The notes: generated by a model not told the origin, from the sequence alone. 64,000 bases of DNA from Limnohabitans_A sp048020265 (GCF_048020265.1 NZ_CP171843.1:2728001-2792000), one strand, 5' to 3'; positions 17,359 through 26,184 are shown, numbered from the stretch's first letter. A program made the numbers and translations.

Positions 17359-18474
17359 TCACGCATCTCTCGTAAGGCCGGACGACGACAAGCGCTGGAT
17401 CAGATACACCAGCAGGGCATAAGGCCACAACCAGCCCAGCCACTGGCTCAGGCCATGAAAACGGATGAACTGGCCCTGCTCCCAGGTTTGCAAGGTCAGG
17501 GCAAAGTAGGCGTCGGCCGAGGCGTTGTTCAGCAGGCTCAACTGCCACACCAAGGCCGCCAGCGCCAGCACCCAGCACACCCGCACCGCACAAAACGACA
17601 GCGCCACCATGGCGACGAGGGCCAACACCAGGCCTGCGAGCACCTCGGTGCTCACCCAGTCCCAAGCGTGAGCAGGGCCATAGGTGAGCGCCGCAGACAA
17701 CGCACTGGCCACAAACCCCACACACACCAACAGCGCCGCCACCACCAGACGCTGCCCCCACAGGCGCAACACCCCAAAAGCCAGCAGACAGGGAAGCAGC
17801 AAGCCAATGGCCACGCACAGAATTTCGCTCACGGGCAACAAGGGCTGCAGCTCCACCTCGCGCAGGGGCAGCCGCTCCAGCCAAGGGGTGTCTTGCAACA
17901 CAAGGGCCAAGGTAGTCTCCACGCGCTCCAGCACCTGCCCCAAACCAAAGGTCACAGGTGCAGGGAATAACAAGGCCACGGGCCACACGGCCAACAAAGC
18001 CATGGCACCACTGGCGTCGGACACAAACCAACGGTCGCGAAAACGGCTCCAGCGGTCGAGCAGACCCACCCGCTCCAAAACGCTGGCCATGGCGGCCCCA
18101 ACAAAAGCGCCAGAAATGTTCAAGGCAGCGTCCACGTTGGACGGAACCCGGACAGGCAAGAACATCTGCATGGACTCCATGGTCAAGGACAGCGCGGCTG
18201 CCACCAGGGTGGTCATGCCAACAGCGGGCCAGCGGTCGCGGGTCCGGTGCACCGCCAGCGCCATCAAAAACCCGAAGGGCGCATAGCCGGCCACGTTGGA
18301 CCAGACATCAAAGCCTGTCCAGTAGCGCGGCAAAGGGGCCGTCAAAAAAGCCCAGGGGGCGATGCCCTGGATGCGCCAGCCGTCAAAAGGATAAAGACTG
18401 GCGTAAACGATCAGAACCGCATAGATCCACACCAAGGGCCAGGCGGCCGTTGTGCGCAGGGGGGGGGTGCGCAT
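17359..18474 (-). CDS. VanZ-family membrane protein
   Basis: A 371-residue polytopic inner-membrane protein. The N-terminal half carries the VanZ signature: YASLYPFDGW after the first helix, then DVWSNVAGYAPFGFL and LSLTMESMQMFLPVR, ending with an SNVDAALNISGAFVGA segment. A second half with about five further helices has no recognised domain. VanZ proteins are linked to teicoplanin response or envelope functions, but the role here is unknown. ATG at 18474 is preferred to the GTG at 18483. Confidence 0.85.
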   Translation of the reverse strand: MRTPPLRTTAAWPLVWIYAVLIVYASLYPFDGWRIQGIAPWAFLTAPLPRYWTGFDVWSNVAGYAPFGFLMALAVHRTRDRWPAVGMTTLVAAALSLTMESMQMFLPVRVPSNVDAALNISGAFVGAAMASVLERVGLLDRWSRFRDRWFVSDASGAMALLAVWPVALLFPAPVTFGLGQVLERVETTLALVLQDTPWLERLPLREVELQPLLPVSEILCVAIGLLLPCLLAFGVLRLWGQRLVVAALLVCVGFVASALSAALTYGPAHAWDWVSTEVLAGLVLALVAMVALSFCAVRVCWVLALAALVWQLSLLNNASADAYFALTLQTWEQGQFIRFHGLSQWLGWLWPYALLVYLIQRLSSSGLTRDA

Positions 18475-18483
18475 GCCCGCCAC

Positions 18484-18912
18484 TTAAAACGGCTTGACCA
18501 CCACCAAAATGACGGCTACCAGCATCATCAGAACCGGCGCCTCATTGAACCAGCGAAACCAGACGTGGCTGCGCTGCATCTGGCCGTTCTCGAATTTGCG
18601 CAACAAGACACCGCAACTGTGGTGGTAACCGAGCAAGGCCAACACGATCAACAATTTGGCATGCATCCAGCCCTGCCCCGAGCCCAGGCCAATGCCGTAG
18701 TACAGCCAAAGCCACAAGCCCAGCGCCAAGGCGGGAATGGCCAAAATCGTCATGAAGCGGTAAAGCTTGCGCGACATCAACAGCAAACGCGCCCGCTCTG
18801 CCACGGAGCCCGGCTCCACCATGGCCAGATTGACAAAAATCCTCGGCAGATAGAACAGACCGGCAAACCAGCTGGCAATGAAAACGATGTGTAGGGCTTT
18901 GATCCAGAGCAT
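18484..18912 (-). CDS. hemJ: protoporphyrinogen IX oxidase HemJ
   Basis: A 142-residue, four-helix inner-membrane protein that oxidises protoporphyrinogen IX to protoporphyrin IX in haem synthesis. It starts MLWIKALHIVFIASWFAGL, the family hallmark with the essential His, followed by FYLPRIFVN and the GWMHAKLLIVLALLGYHH region. It is divergent from hemB, another haem-synthesis gene, which supports the assignment. A candidate small RNA lies between the two. Confidence 0.9.
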   Translation of the reverse strand: MLWIKALHIVFIASWFAGLFYLPRIFVNLAMVEPGSVAERARLLLMSRKLYRFMTILAIPALALGLWLWLYYGIGLGSGQGWMHAKLLIVLALLGYHHSCGVLLRKFENGQMQRSHVWFRWFNEAPVLMMLVAVILVVVKPF

Positions 18913-18963
18913 GGCTCAAGTGTAGTCAGTGGTGGCCAGGCCCGCTCTGTGGCATGCGCAAGC

Positions 18964-19066
18964 AAAAAAAACCCCCAGCCTGAGGCTGAGGGTGGGAAGC
19001 CCCTTGGCGTTACCGCGTCAGGGCCCCGCTCAGGGAGGAAAAGCGGGAGGCAGCAAGCTGCCCAAG
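18964..19066 (-). ncRNA. candidate small RNA between hemB and hemJ
   Basis: About 103 bases on the minus strand, bounded by a promoter (19070-19098) and an intrinsic terminator: arms CCCTCAGCC / GGCTGGGGG with a three-base loop, then eight T (18964-18992). Inside are further stems: GGCAG/CTGCC near the 5' end, CCCGCT/AGCGGG in the middle, and a long-range CCTTGG/CCAAGG pair. The terminator precedes hemJ, so it could also be the attenuator of a hemJ leader. No known family is recognised. Confidence 0.45.
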
Positions 19067-19069
19067 GTG

Positions 19070-19098
19070 AATTTATCAAATAACAAAACCATTAACAA
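19070..19098 (-). promoter_or_regulatory. promoter of the candidate small RNA
   Basis: On the minus strand -35 TTGTTA (19098-19093), 17-base spacer, -10 TAAATT (19075-19070), inside an unusually AT-rich stretch (about 19070-19125) that could act as an UP element. Each box matches the consensus in four of six bases. Confidence 0.5.
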
Positions 19099-19212
19099 GT
19101 TCAATTTCTGTTTTTATGTTGGTTTTGTTGGTTGTCGCCTGCGCGCCATGACCTGGCTGCTGGGGCCCAAGGCCGCTTTGGCTTGAGCACGACTTCAGGC
19201 ACAATTTTCAAC

Positions 19213-20217
19213 ATGAACCCAGTCGCCCCCTTCCCCGCCAACCGCCCACGCCGCTTGCGCCGTGATGAATTCACCCGCAACCTGGTGCGTGAGCACCGGG
19301 TCACAGCACACGACCTGATCTACCCGGTCTTTGTGCTGGACGGGCAAAACCAACGCCAGGCCGTGGGCTCCATGCCCGGCGTGGAGCGCCTGAGTCTGGA
19401 CCTGCTGCTGCCGGTGGCAGAAGACTGCGTCAAGCTCGGCATCCCGGTCATGGCGCTGTTCCCGGTCATCGACGCCAGCCTCAAAGACCCCACCGGCAGC
19501 GAAGCCATGAACCCCGACGGCTTGGTGCCGCGCGTGGTGCGCGAACTCAAAAAACGCTTCCCCGAACTGGGCGTGATGACCGATGTGGCGCTGGACCCCT
19601 TCACCAGCCACGGCCAGGACGGCTTGTTGGACGAGACCGGCTACATATTGAATGACGAAACCACCGCCGTGCTGGTGCAGCAGGCCCTGACCCAAGCCGA
19701 AGCCGGCGTGGACATGGTCGCGCCCAGCGACATGATGGACGGACGCATTGGCGCGATTCGCCAGGCACTCGAAGCGCGTGGCCTGATCCACACCCGCATC
19801 ATGGCCTACAGCGCCAAATACGCCAGCGCCTTCTATGGCCCCTTCCGCGACGCGGTCGGCTCGGCCGGCAACCTGGGCAAGAGCAACAAAAAGGTCTACC
19901 AGATGGATCCCGGCAACACCGACGAAGCGCTGCGCGAAGTCGCCATGGACCTGGCCGAAGGCGCCGACATGGTGATGGTCAAACCCGGCATGCCGTATCT
20001 GGACATCGTGCGCCGCGTGAAAGACGAATTCAAAGTGCCAACCTTCGCCTACCAGGTGTCGGGTGAGTACGCCATGCTCAAGGCCGCCGCGCAAAACGGC
20101 TGGCTGGACCACGACCTGGTGATGATGGAAAGCCTGCTGGCTTTCAAACGTGCCGGCGCGGACGGTGTGTTGACCTACTTTGCCCGCGACGCCGCACGCT
20201 GGATCGCCGCCCATTGA
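19213..20217 (+). CDS. hemB: delta-aminolevulinic acid dehydratase (porphobilinogen synthase)
   Basis: A 334-residue enzyme that joins two 5-aminolevulinate molecules into porphobilinogen. The two Schiff-base lysines are in RIMAYSAKYASAFYGPFRD and MVMVKPGMPYLD. The metal site reads DVALDPFTSHGQDG, with Asp residues instead of the Cys triad of the zinc type, so it is expected to be a Mg/K-dependent form. It begins RPRRLRRDEFTRNLVREH. The CorA-like gene follows with a four-base overlap. Confidence 0.97.
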   Translation: MNPVAPFPANRPRRLRRDEFTRNLVREHRVTAHDLIYPVFVLDGQNQRQAVGSMPGVERLSLDLLLPVAEDCVKLGIPVMALFPVIDASLKDPTGSEAMNPDGLVPRVVRELKKRFPELGVMTDVALDPFTSHGQDGLLDETGYILNDETTAVLVQQALTQAEAGVDMVAPSDMMDGRIGAIRQALEARGLIHTRIMAYSAKYASAFYGPFRDAVGSAGNLGKSNKKVYQMDPGNTDEALREVAMDLAEGADMVMVKPGMPYLDIVRRVKDEFKVPTFAYQVSGEYAMLKAAAQNGWLDHDLVMMESLLAFKRAGADGVLTYFARDAARWIAAH

Positions 20218-21392
20218 AAGAGAACACCTCACCCGCTGGCGCACCCGGCTTGCGGGTGTTCAGTATCGCAGGCAGCCAGGTGCAAGCCTGGCCTTCCCAA
20301 GACCCTGACACCTCGCTGCCGCGGGCCTTGCCCGAACAAGGCTTCCTCTGGCTGGCCTTTTCACGCGAACACTTCGAGCGCCATGTGCCTGCCATCCAGG
20401 CCTGCCTGCACCAACTGACGGGACAAAGCCTGGTGGACCTGCATGTTTCGGACTTGCTCAACGGCCAACTGCCCTCACGCTACGACTTCACCTCACACTA
20501 CGACCTGCTGGTGTTTCGCCGCCTGGCGCAATCGACGGTCGCGTCCCGGCACAGTGAACCTAAGGCCGCACACACCCCAAGCAAGCGGCCGGGTCCACCC
20601 ATCCTGCAGCGCATCGACACCAGCCCGGTGGGCTTTGCGGTGTTCGACAAAGTGCTGCTGAGCGTGCACCCCGACGACTGCGCCGTGCGCGAAGCCTACG
20701 CCAGCCGTCTTTTGAACGCGACGGGTGACAAGAGCCAAGCCACCGACTCCCGCTCTGCAGGGGCACGGGGCATACCGCTGAGCCCGGCCGACATGATGCT
20801 GCGCATCGTCAGCCAGATGGTGGACGCGTACCTGGATCTGCGCCGCGAACTGAGCCGCCAGCTCGACCACTGGCAGGCCGAACTGCTCCACCCCGGTGCA
20901 CGATTTCGCCGCTGGGACGCCTTGCTGCAAGCTCGGCTGGCCTTGCACCAGCTCGAAGACCTGTGCGACGACCAGCACACAGCCATGCTCAACTGGAACG
21001 AAACCCTGGACGACTGGGTGGTGAGCGACGACCCGACGGCATTGCGCGAGCACGAACTGCTCAGGGTGCGCTGCCGCGACGTGCTGGAGCACATTGACCG
21101 GGTGGTCCACCATGTGCGCCGCCTGGAGCACAACACCGAAACGGCCGTGCAAATGCACTTCAACGCTCAGGGCAACCGCACCAACGACATCATGCGCACC
21201 CTGACAGCGTTGACCGCGATCTTCTTGCCGCTGAACCTGATCGCGGCCGTGTTCGGCATGAATTTCGAATTCATCCCCTGGCTGCACACCGCCAGCGCCT
21301 TTTGGTGGACACTGGGCGGTATGGGGGCGATTGCCACCACCATGGGCCTGGTGTTCTGGCGCAAGCGCTACCTGGCCCGCACGGGCGATTGA
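20214..21392 (+). CDS. CorA-type magnesium/metal channel protein
   Basis: Up to 392 residues with the CorA plan: a large cytosolic domain, a long helix leading to two C-terminal membrane segments, and the selectivity motif GMN (VFGMNFEFIP) at the end of the first. It probably imports Mg2+ or a related divalent ion. The TTG at 20214 overlaps the hemB stop; no ribosome-binding site is visible, so the start may be this TTG with coupled translation or the GTG at 20256. A variable insert at about residues 105-125 is unusual. Confidence 0.87.
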   Translation: MKENTSPAGAPGLRVFSIAGSQVQAWPSQDPDTSLPRALPEQGFLWLAFSREHFERHVPAIQACLHQLTGQSLVDLHVSDLLNGQLPSRYDFTSHYDLLVFRRLAQSTVASRHSEPKAAHTPSKRPGPPILQRIDTSPVGFAVFDKVLLSVHPDDCAVREAYASRLLNATGDKSQATDSRSAGARGIPLSPADMMLRIVSQMVDAYLDLRRELSRQLDHWQAELLHPGARFRRWDALLQARLALHQLEDLCDDQHTAMLNWNETLDDWVVSDDPTALREHELLRVRCRDVLEHIDRVVHHVRRLEHNTETAVQMHFNAQGNRTNDIMRTLTALTAIFLPLNLIAAVFGMNFEFIPWLHTASAFWWTLGGMGAIATTMGLVFWRKRYLARTGD

Positions 21393-21401
21393 CTGACTTG
21401 G

Positions 21402-22091
21402 TCAGCCCAGATGCTTGGCAAAAAACGCCAGCGTGCGCTCTCGGGCCAATTGGGCCGAAGGGGCATGCCAGGAAGCGCGCTGGTCGCAGTTGAAGCCGTG
21501 GTGGGCCGCATAGGTGTGGACCGTCACTTCGGGGTGCGCCTTGCGGAAAGCCGCCACGGTGTCCATCGGAATCCAGCGGTCTTCTTCGGCGAAGTGCGCC
21601 AGCACCGGCACCCGGGGCTGGCGGGCGGTTTCGGCTTCAGTGGTCACGCCCCCGCCGTAATACGGCACCGCTGCGCTCAGGCCTGACAAGGTGCAGGCCG
21701 CACGCCAGGTCAGCAAGCCGCCCCAGCAGTAACCCACGATGCCGACCTTGCCGCCCGACGCCTGCGCGGCATGGTCGATGGCCGCCTGGATGTCCTGCAT
21801 CACGCCGGGTGCAGGCAAGGCCTCGGCCGCCGTTTTGTAGCCAAAGCCTTCGCCCATGTCGGCTTCGGTGTAACCCAATTCCACCCCCGGCTTGACGCGG
21901 TGAAAGGCCGCCGGAGCCACCGCCAGATAACCCTCAGCGGCATAGCCGTCGGCCACAGCGCGGATGTGGCTGTTGACGCCAAAAATTTCCTGAATCACGA
22001 CCACGGCACCCTTGGGTGTGCCTGCGGGGCGGGCCTCGTAAGCGGGTACGGCTGTGCCGTCTGTTGACTTCAGTTCAATCATCGATCCCAT
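21402..22091 (-). CDS. dienelactone hydrolase family protein
   Basis: A 229-residue alpha/beta hydrolase. The catalytic triad is Cys in GYCWGGLLTW, Asp in FAEEDRWIP and His in AAHHGFNC, as in dienelactone hydrolases, with the family opening VVVIQEIFGVN. Cytosolic. Start at 22091 fits AAAGGAA upstream. It follows the isomerase gene below by 28 bases, so they are probably an operon that handles an aromatic breakdown product, though the actual substrate is unknown. Confidence 0.88.
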   Translation of the reverse strand: MGSMIELKSTDGTAVPAYEARPAGTPKGAVVVIQEIFGVNSHIRAVADGYAAEGYLAVAPAAFHRVKPGVELGYTEADMGEGFGYKTAAEALPAPGVMQDIQAAIDHAAQASGGKVGIVGYCWGGLLTWRAACTLSGLSAAVPYYGGGVTTEAETARQPRVPVLAHFAEEDRWIPMDTVAAFRKAHPEVTVHTYAAHHGFNCDQRASWHAPSAQLARERTLAFFAKHLG

Positions 22092-22119
22092 GTGTTTTCC
22101 TTTCAAGACAGAGGTCAGT

Positions 22120-22722
22120 TCAACGGGTCAGCGCACGCTCGACGAAGTCAAGCCGGTCTTGGCCCCAGAAAATCTCGCCATCCACCACATAACTGGGCGC
22201 ACCAAACACCCCCGCATCGATGGCCGCCTGGGTGTAGCTTTCGTAGCGCTCCTGCACCGCCTGGCTGCGGGAAGCGTCCATCAGCTGGCCTGGCAAGCCC
22301 TGCTCAGCCAGCAGCTCGGCCAGCACCTTGTCGTCGGCCATGTTGCGCTCCTGCGCCCAGCAAGCGGCCAAAATCGCGCCCGCGATCCTCATGGCTGCTT
22401 GCGCACCTTGGGCCAAATCGGTCGCAATGATCAGACGCGCAGCATCGTCCCCACCGACCGGGAAATACCGGGGCTTCAGATTGAGAGGCACATTCAGGTG
22501 CTGGCTGAAGCGCTGCAATTCGACCAGGCGGTAAGCCTGCCTTTGCGGTGCCCGCTGGCCCAGCGGCAAACCACCTGAGATCGGGAAGACCTTACCGCCC
22601 AGGTCGATGGGCATCACCCGCACGGAGGCCCCGGTGCGCTGCACGATCTCGGCCAGACGCTGGTGGCCCAAATAAGCCCAGGGGCTTTGAGGGGCGAAGT
22701 AATAGTCCACTGTGCGACCCAT
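22120..22722 (-). CDS. DsbA-family 2-hydroxychromene-2-carboxylate isomerase-like
   Basis: A 200-residue thioredoxin-fold protein of the HCCA isomerase / kappa-GST group. It begins VDYYFAPQSPWAYLGHQRL, where Ser (not CxxC) is the active-site residue, and ends GVFGAPSYVVDGEIFWGQDRL, the signature of the group. Such enzymes use glutathione to isomerise ring-cleavage products, for example of naphthalene. It has AAGGAG upstream and is paired with the dienelactone hydrolase gene. Confidence 0.88.
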   Translation of the reverse strand: MGRTVDYYFAPQSPWAYLGHQRLAEIVQRTGASVRVMPIDLGGKVFPISGGLPLGQRAPQRQAYRLVELQRFSQHLNVPLNLKPRYFPVGGDDAARLIIATDLAQGAQAAMRIAGAILAACWAQERNMADDKVLAELLAEQGLPGQLMDASRSQAVQERYESYTQAAIDAGVFGAPSYVVDGEIFWGQDRLDFVERALTR

Positions 22723-22803
22723 GTGGTCTCCTTATGTGTTGTGTAATCGTCGAACGAAGCAGCGGTTGTAACCGCATCCATGGATTTTTGCAGGAGATAC
22801 GCA

Positions 22804-23550
22804 ATGAACAAGGTCTTGTTGGTGACGGGCGGCAGCCGGGGCATCGGGGCGGCCACCGCCCTTTTGGCCGCCAAAAACGGCTGGTCGGTGGCCGTGAACT
22901 ACACCGCCAACTCACTGGCCGCCGACGAAGTGGTACGCCAAATCCGCGCCTCTGGGGGGCAAGCCATGGCGGTGCAGGCCGACGTGGCCGACGAAGCCCA
23001 GGTGCTGCGCATGTTCGAGCACATCGACGCCAAACTGGGCCGTTTGCAAGGCCTGGTCAACAACGCGGGTGTGGTCGATGTGGCTGCCCGCGTGGACGAG
23101 ATGAGCGTGGCCCGTTGGAAGCGCATGTTCGACATCAACGTGATCGGCAGCCTGATCTGCGCCCGCGAAGCCGTGCGCCGCATGAGCACCAAACACGGCG
23201 GCGAGGGCGGCAGCATCGTCAACGTGTCGAGCGCTGCAGCCAGACTGGGCGCACCCAACCAGTACGTGGACTACGCCGCCGCCAAAGGTGCGATCGACGC
23301 TTTCACCATCGGGCTGTCCAAAGAAGTGGCGGCCGAGGGCATTCGCGTAAATGCAGTGCGCCCAGGCCTGATCGAGACCGAGATCCATGCCTCCGGCGGC
23401 CTGCCCAACCGCGTGAAAGACCTGCAGCACCTGGTGCCTGCCCAGCGCGGCGGCACCGCCGAAGAAGTGGCCGAGGGCATTGTCTGGCTGCTGTCGGACA
23501 AGGCCAGTTACACCACCATGAGCTTTCTGGACATCTCGGGAGGCCGCTGA
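22804..23550 (+). CDS. SDR family NAD(P)-dependent oxidoreductase
   Basis: A 248-residue classical short-chain dehydrogenase. Cofactor motif TGGSRGIG, structural NNAG, catalytic Ser in NVSSAAARLG and Tyr-Lys in YAAAK; C-terminus SFLDISGGR. Start at ATG 22804 has AGGAGA upstream. The stop overlaps the start of the MaoC gene (TGATG), so the two act together, probably as a ketoreductase with a hydratase partner. Confidence 0.92.
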   Translation: MNKVLLVTGGSRGIGAATALLAAKNGWSVAVNYTANSLAADEVVRQIRASGGQAMAVQADVADEAQVLRMFEHIDAKLGRLQGLVNNAGVVDVAARVDEMSVARWKRMFDINVIGSLICAREAVRRMSTKHGGEGGSIVNVSSAAARLGAPNQYVDYAAAKGAIDAFTIGLSKEVAAEGIRVNAVRPGLIETEIHASGGLPNRVKDLQHLVPAQRGGTAEEVAEGIVWLLSDKASYTTMSFLDISGGR

Positions 23551-24011
23551 TGGCCGAGATCAAATACTTTTGGGAAGACATGGCCGCAGGCCAGGTGCGC
23601 GATCTGGGCACCATCACCCCCACACGCGAAGAAATCATCGCCTTCGCCAGCCAGTTTGACCCGCAGCCCTTTCACCTGAACGACGAAGCGGCCAAGGCCT
23701 CGGTGTTTGGTGCCTTGTCGGCCAGCGGCTGGCACACCTGCGCCATGGCCATGCGACTCATGGTGACCAACTTTTTGCACGAAACCTCCAGCCTCGGCTC
23801 GCCAGGCCTGGAAGGCATCAAGTGGCTCAAGCCGGTCTACCCGGGCGACACCCTGCGCCTGCAAAGCACCGTGCTAGAGACCAAGCCCATGGGCAAACGC
23901 CCGGATGTGGGCATGACGCGCAACCTCTGGGAAATGTTCAACCAGCACGGTGACAAAGTGCTGCACATGGAAGGCTGGGGCATGTTCCGCCGCCGCACAC
24001 CAGCTGCCTGA
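23550..24011 (+). CDS. MaoC family dehydratase
   Basis: A 153-residue hot-dog-fold hydratase. The catalytic dipeptide region is FDPQPFHLNDEAAKASVFG, with Asp and His in hydratase 2 positions, followed by ASGWHTCAMAMRLM and PGDTLRLQSTVLETKP. It hydrates enoyl-CoA or a related thioester. One-base overlap with the SDR gene fixes the start. The pair suggests reduction or hydration steps of a CoA-bound acid. Confidence 0.92.
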   Translation: MAEIKYFWEDMAAGQVRDLGTITPTREEIIAFASQFDPQPFHLNDEAAKASVFGALSASGWHTCAMAMRLMVTNFLHETSSLGSPGLEGIKWLKPVYPGDTLRLQSTVLETKPMGKRPDVGMTRNLWEMFNQHGDKVLHMEGWGMFRRRTPAA

Positions 24012-24042
24012 ACAACGGCTTGAAGCCGGGTACCATTTGCCG

Positions 24043-24681
24043 ATGGACTTCAAACCACTCATCACCCTGATGGCGATCGTCAACCCCTTGGCCATCGTCC
24101 CGTTTTTCATCCACTACACCCAGGGCTTCAGCCGCGCTCAACGCAAAAGGACGATTTGGGTCTCGTCCTTCTCTGCCTTCGTGGTGATCGCAGCCAGCGC
24201 CTTGCTGGGTCTGCAGATTTTGGAGTTCTTCGGCATTTCGCTCGCCAGCTTCCAGGTCGGCGGTGGCATGTTGCTGCTCACTGCAGCCTTGTCGATGCTG
24301 AATGCCCAACCCGCCGAAGCCCGCGCCAATGCCGACGAAGTGCACGACGCCGAAACCAAGGCCGCCATGGGGGCCAGCATTGCCGTGGTGCCACTGACCA
24401 TCCCGCTGCTGACGGGCCCAGCCACCATGTCCACCGTGGTGATCTATGCCGAAAAGGCGAAAAACTTCGCCCAGCTGGGCACCCTGGTCGGCTATGGCGT
24501 GATCATTGCCCTGGCCACGGCGCTGTGCTTTTCACTGGCCACGCCGATTGCCCGCATCCTGGGCAAAACCGGCATCAACGTCATGACCCGCCTCATGGGC
24601 CTGATCCTGGCCGCGCTGGCGGTCGAGGTGATGGCCGACGGGTTGCACAAGTTGTTTCCTGTGCTGGCACGCGGCGTTTGA
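24043..24681 (+). CDS. MarC family integral membrane protein
   Basis: A 212-residue protein with six membrane segments. Family features: LITLMAIVNPLAIVPFF at the N-terminus, GGGMLLLTAALSML in the third segment, and VPLTIPLLTGPATMSTV, followed by LGKTGINVMTRLMGLILAA. MarC (UPF0056) proteins have no settled function despite their naming for multidrug resistance. It follows the MaoC gene by 31 bases and may be co-transcribed. Confidence 0.92.
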   Translation: MDFKPLITLMAIVNPLAIVPFFIHYTQGFSRAQRKRTIWVSSFSAFVVIAASALLGLQILEFFGISLASFQVGGGMLLLTAALSMLNAQPAEARANADEVHDAETKAAMGASIAVVPLTIPLLTGPATMSTVVIYAEKAKNFAQLGTLVGYGVIIALATALCFSLATPIARILGKTGINVMTRLMGLILAALAVEVMADGLHKLFPVLARGV

Positions 24682-24685
24682 CTAA

Positions 24686-25087
24686 TTAAAGCAAGGCGAC
24701 ATAGCGCCACACAACCCAAGCCACCGCGGACCACACCGACAAGACCAGCACCACGCCTGCCCAGCTGACGGGCTTGGCTTGGCGCTCGGCCAGCCAGTCG
24801 TCGGCCTGCTGGCGACAGTCCAGGGCAATGTGCTCTGGCAAATACCGCACCACCAGCCAGATCAGCACGGGCAACAAAATCACATCGTCCAGATAACCCA
24901 GCACCGGAATGAAATCGGGCACCAGATCGATTGGGCTGAGCGCATAAGCCACCACGAAAAAAGCCAGGCCTTTGAGCCACCACGGCGTGCGCGGGTCTCG
25001 GCAGGCAAACCACAGCATCAGGCCATCGCGCTTGATACGGCGAGCCCAGGCTCGGACAGCGGACAAGGTGTTTTTCAGCGATGGCAT
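24686..25087 (-). CDS. DUF1232 (YkvA-like) membrane protein
   Basis: A 133-residue protein with DUF1232: FFVVAYALSPIDLVPDFIPVLGYLDD is the core, in which the SPIDL-PDFIP pattern is diagnostic, followed by a second hydrophobic segment and a C-terminal helix (VVLVLSVWSAVAWVVW). Start taken at MPSLKNTL; a longer frame from 25201 overlaps the LysR 3' end. Function of the family is unknown. Confidence 0.85.
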   Translation of the reverse strand: MPSLKNTLSAVRAWARRIKRDGLMLWFACRDPRTPWWLKGLAFFVVAYALSPIDLVPDFIPVLGYLDDVILLPVLIWLVVRYLPEHIALDCRQQADDWLAERQAKPVSWAGVVLVLSVWSAVAWVVWRYVALL

Positions 25088-25088
25088 G

Positions 25089-26030
25089 TCAAACCTCTGT
25101 AAAGCCCTGCGCCAGCCCTTGGCGCAAATGCGCCACCAGCGCCGCCACCGCCCGAGGCACATGCGGTGCATACGGGCGGATGGCGTAAATGGTTTCGGCA
25201 AAGGCCCCCACGGGTTTCCAGCTGGGCAGCACGCGCACCAATTGGCCTTTGCGCAACTCGGCCTGGGCGCTGAAATCGGGCATGAGGGCGATGCCTGCGC
25301 CGGTCAGGGCGGCTTCGCGCAGAGCTTCACTGTTGTTGGCGGCGAAGTTGCCCGACACGGGGACCGTGATGCGCTCGCCAGCGATGGACGGCTGGCGCGA
25401 CTCAAAGGTCCAGGCTGGGGTGTCTTGCGAGCGGGGGTAGTGCAGACAGTTGTGGGTCTGCAGCTCGGCAGGGCTGTGCGGCTCGCCGTGTTTGCGCAAA
25501 TAGGCGCGGGTGGCCACCAACACCGATTCGGTGTCGCACAGCGCCCAGGCCACATGGGTGTCGGGCGGGCGGGCGGTGTGGCGGATGGCCAGGTCGTAGC
25601 CTTCAGTGGCCAAAGCGCTCAAACGGTCCGACATGTCCAACTCGATGCGAACATCTGGAAAGTCTTTCAGAAAAGCGGCGAACTGCGGCACCAACTGCTG
25701 ACGGGCCAGCGCCACCGGAGCCGTCACGCGCAACAAGCCACTGGGCTGCTCGGCCAGGTCGCGTACCTGGGCAAAGCTTTGCTCGATCTGCTCGAACGCG
25801 GCGCGGGTTTCATCCACCAGCCTTTGACCCGCCTCGGTCAGGCGCAGACTGCGAGTGGTGCGTTGCACCAAGGTCACCTTGGCTGCACGCTCCAATTCAG
25901 CAATGCGCTGGCTCATCGCGGCCTTGCTCACGCCCAAGCGGGCGGCGGCGGCCGTGTAACTGCCTTGCTGCGCCAGCACGCTCAACCAATGCAGGTGCGT
26001 CCAAAGGGTGGTGATTTTTTTCTCTTCCAT
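25089..26030 (-). CDS. LysR-family transcriptional regulator
   Basis: A 313-residue LysR regulator. The N-terminal helix-turn-helix is LAQQGSYTAAAARLGVSKAAMSQRIAELE, and the C-terminal domain is the usual two-part effector fold (LRVTAPVALARQQLVPQF...). Start chosen at 26030: an earlier ATG would include the 26037-26058 palindrome as coding sequence. It is divergent from mmsA and probably controls it and itself through that palindrome. Effector unknown. Confidence 0.9.
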   Translation of the reverse strand: MEEKKITTLWTHLHWLSVLAQQGSYTAAAARLGVSKAAMSQRIAELERAAKVTLVQRTTRSLRLTEAGQRLVDETRAAFEQIEQSFAQVRDLAEQPSGLLRVTAPVALARQQLVPQFAAFLKDFPDVRIELDMSDRLSALATEGYDLAIRHTARPPDTHVAWALCDTESVLVATRAYLRKHGEPHSPAELQTHNCLHYPRSQDTPAWTFESRQPSIAGERITVPVSGNFAANNSEALREAALTGAGIALMPDFSAQAELRKGQLVRVLPSWKPVGAFAETIYAIRPYAPHVPRAVAALVAHLRQGLAQGFTEV

Positions 26031-26036
26031 CGCAGT

Positions 26037-26058
26037 ATTGTTCACCATTTTGAACAAT
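26037..26058. promoter_or_regulatory. operator-like palindrome upstream of lysR
   Basis: Perfect inverted repeat ATTGTTCA-N6-TGAACAAT seven bases upstream of the LysR ATG. It is a good candidate for the LysR autoregulatory binding site shared with the divergent mmsA region. Confidence 0.6.
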
Positions 26059-26120
26059 CAATTCAGCTTTGCGCTCTTGTGGGAGGTGGAGGCGGTGCCT
26101 ACACTCCATTACTGAAGACA

Positions 26121-26184
26121 TGGATGGCCACGCTTCGCTCGCCATGACGTTTGTCTGACATTGCGAGCGAAGCGCGGCAATCCA
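26121..26184. repeat. REP-like long hairpin upstream of mmsA
   Basis: Two 26-base arms (26121-26146 and 26159-26184) that pair except at three positions, with a 12-base loop. The motif GCGAGCGAAGCG with flanking CATTG and GGCAATCCA resembles a class of dispersed extragenic palindromes found in many Proteobacteria. It lies in the mmsA leader. Confidence 0.75.

Noticed and set aside
19001..19063. Plus-strand similarity to the SRP (4.5S) RNA core, with GTTACC, GTCAGG and AGCA-like segments
   Set aside because: The diagnostic GGAA tetraloop is missing, helix 8 would need a long insertion, and promoter and terminator both point to the minus strand.
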